Assembly (NCBI RefSeq): GCF_017356035.1
Contig: NZ_JAFIQX010000002.1
Location: 806,001 to 870,000, forward strand
Origin: Longitalea luteola
GTDB taxonomy: Bacteria > Bacteroidota > Bacteroidia > Chitinophagales > Chitinophagaceae
Length of the DNA: 64,000 bases
Direction of reading: 5' to 3'
In this document: positions 62,740 to 64,000 of the stretch, piece by piece
Layout of the letters: every line of letters begins with the position of its first letter
How positions within the stretch are numbered: the first letter of the stretch is position 1
Program-made: the position numbers and the translations under genes
The notes under the pieces: model-generated
What the model was told of the DNA's origin: nothing
What the model saw: the letters and a program-made list of their open reading frames with translations, nothing else
Database searches by the model: none

Positions 62740-63441
62740 TTACGCCACCGGAACTACCAGGCGGAAGCCATTACCGTGAATGTTCACGATCTCAATGCTG
62801 TCATCGTCTTTCAGGTATTTGCGTAGTTTGGCAATATACACATCCATACTGCGGCCATTGAAATACGTATCGCTGCCCCAGATCTTTTTGAGGGCCTGCT
62901 CACGGGGTAACAGGTCGTTCATATGCTCGCAGAGCATCTTCAACAACTCGTTTTCCTTGGGCGATAATGTTTGTGTTTTACCGCTGTGGCTCAGTTCGCG
63001 TAATTTGGGGTTGAAGTGATAATCGCCCAGGTCGTATTCCTTGTTCTCCTGTTCTTTATTCACTTCTTCATTCCTTTTCAAAATAGCTTTTATTTTCAGC
63101 AACAGTACCTCGCTGTCAAAAGGCTTGGTAATGTAATCATCGGCGCCGAGTTTATAACCCTGAATGATATCTTCCTTCATGGTTTTGGCGCTGAGGAAAA
63201 ATAATGGGATATCGGGATCCACATCACGGATCTCTTCCGCCAGGGTGAACCCATCCATATGGGGCATCATTATATCCAGCAGGCAAAGATCAAATCTTTC
63301 GCGTTGAAAAGCGGCGAGGCCAAGGCGACCGTCACGTTCCAGCGTCACATCAAAATCATTCAATTCCAGGTAATTCTTCAACACCATTCCCAGGTTCTGG
63401 TCGTCCTCGCATAATAAAATTTTGGGTTTCTTTCCTTCCAT
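62740..63441 (-). CDS. OmpR-family response regulator, RprY-like
   Basis: The 233-residue protein has the receiver domain with Asp56 in LCLLDIMMP, an acidic pocket CEDD (11-14) and Lys in YITKPF (about 106). The C-terminal winged helix starts near 135 (YHFNPKLRELSHSG) and includes TLSPKENELLKMLCEHMNDLL, ending IVNIHGNGFRLVVP. Sequence style matches RprY of Bacteroides. No histidine kinase lies next to it. It is convergent with ruvB. Confidence 0.88.
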   Translation of the reverse strand: MEGKKPKILLCEDDQNLGMVLKNYLELNDFDVTLERDGRLGLAAFQRERFDLCLLDIMMPHMDGFTLAEEIRDVDPDIPLFFLSAKTMKEDIIQGYKLGADDYITKPFDSEVLLLKIKAILKRNEEVNKEQENKEYDLGDYHFNPKLRELSHSGKTQTLSPKENELLKMLCEHMNDLLPREQALKKIWGSDTYFNGRSMDVYIAKLRKYLKDDDSIEIVNIHGNGFRLVVPVA

Positions 63442-63604
63442 TGTGATGTAGATTTAGTTCGATAGTGTAAATAAAGTTAAATCATTTGCTATAACCGGCA
63501 ATAACCGTGTAATTTTTTGTTAATAATCCCTGTTAACAGGTTGAAAGGCAAATAAACAGTATGAACAGTTAATTGGTTAATTTTACATCTTTAATTATGG
63601 TCAT

Positions 63605-63976
63605 ATGCGTTTGACAACTGATAACAAATTCAAGAAACTTATTGTCATTGGTGACAGAGTACTGATCCGCCCAGCTAAACCAAATGAACGTACAGAAACC
63701 GGCTTGTACCTGCCGCCCGGCGTAGGGGAACGGGAAAAAGTGCAACAGGGTTATGTAATTAAAACCGGCCCTGGTTACGCCATTCCGCTGCCGGTAGAAG
63801 ATGAATCCTGGAAAAGCAGCGAAGAACAGGTTAAATATGTTCCGTTACAGGCTAAAGAAGGCGATCTGGCGATCTTTTTATTAAGCGGGGCTACTGAAGT
63901 GCTGTACGAAAATGACAAGTATTACATCGTTCCGCAAAGTGCTATTTTGATGCTGGAAAGGGAAGAGGACATCTAG
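63605..63976 (+). CDS. GroES-like co-chaperone family protein
   Basis: The 123-residue protein has the chaperonin-10 fold signs: VIGDRVLIRPAKPNERTETGLYLPPGVGE in the first part and KEGDLAIFLLSGATEVLYENDKYYIVPQSAILML at the end. It has an inserted middle segment (about 58-85, with PVEDESWKSSEE) compared with true GroES, and is not next to groEL. The family is common in Bacteroidota and its partner is unknown. The window ends soon after the stop codon. Confidence 0.85.
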   Translation: MRLTTDNKFKKLIVIGDRVLIRPAKPNERTETGLYLPPGVGEREKVQQGYVIKTGPGYAIPLPVEDESWKSSEEQVKYVPLQAKEGDLAIFLLSGATEVLYENDKYYIVPQSAILMLEREEDI

Positions 63977-64000
63977 GGTCAATGTGGTAATCCTGCAAAG

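Overview
The window looks like chromosomal DNA of a Bacteroidota member, most likely family Chitinophagaceae (Niastella/Chitinophaga-like). The evidence is three secreted proteins with type IX secretion (T9SS) C-terminal sorting domains, a TonB-dependent receptor with an N-terminal carboxypeptidase-regulatory-like domain, Bacteroidota-only families (DUF5690, DUF3098), promoters of the TTTG...TAnnTTTG type, and almost no Shine-Dalgarno sequences. I see no tRNA, rRNA, transposase, phage gene or CRISPR array.

Layout. 1-3.0 kb: 3' end of a beta-helix surface lipoprotein, a small lipoprotein and a transglutaminase-like secreted protein. 3.7-5.7 kb: a MurG-like glycosyltransferase and an LpxH-like phosphoesterase. 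6.2-8.8 kb: a DUF5690 transporter and a T9SS protein. 8.9-10.8 kb: a PhoR/PhoB-like two-component system. 11.5-15.7 kb: a large secreted protein with a caspase-like His/Cys pair and an MsbA-like ABC exporter. 15.9-20.5 kb: ATP synthase genes atpB-E-F-H-A, with no atpG following. 20.5-25.1 kb: a gene-poor stretch with three copies of one terminator-like unit, two doubtful small ORFs and a large DUF11/T9SS protein. 25.1-30 kb: a TonB receptor, a secreted helical protein and a winged-helix regulator behind a consensus promoter, then a T9SS protein. 30.4-34.3 kb: an ABC-2 transporter and a PAS histidine kinase. 34.6-39.1 kb: Gfo/Idh/MocA oxidoreductase, SUMF1 protein, TIM-barrel protein and LolA-like protein. 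39.8-47.5 kb: pdxA, rsmA, a 2-hydroxyacid dehydrogenase, greA, a HIT protein, ruvC, a flippase-like protein and a DUF3108 protein. 47.5-48.9 kb: a 1.4 kb gene desert. 48.9-56.8 kb: MBL-fold hydrolase, UMF1 transporter, uppP, DUF3098, ftsX and divergent leuS. 56.8-64 kb: several small conserved proteins, an M23 peptidase, a 46-residue membrane protein, ruvB, an RprY-like regulator and a GroES-like protein.

The most striking non-genic signal is a dispersed family of heptamer-phased repeats. About twenty intergenic blocks, each built from degenerate 7-bp words, have vocabularies that differ between loci. Many are folded as inverted arms. They sit hard against genes, often supply the stop codon or the last codons of the flanking gene, occur twice inside the atp cluster, and touch the leuS start codon. 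The unit length recalls the heptanucleotide STRR repeats described in cyanobacteria, but here the words are locus-specific and frequently palindromic. Other points of interest are a promoter-hairpin-U-tract leader ahead of greA (layout like the E. coli GraL leader), a terminator-like hairpin between atpE and atpF, and the repeated terminator unit behind atpA.
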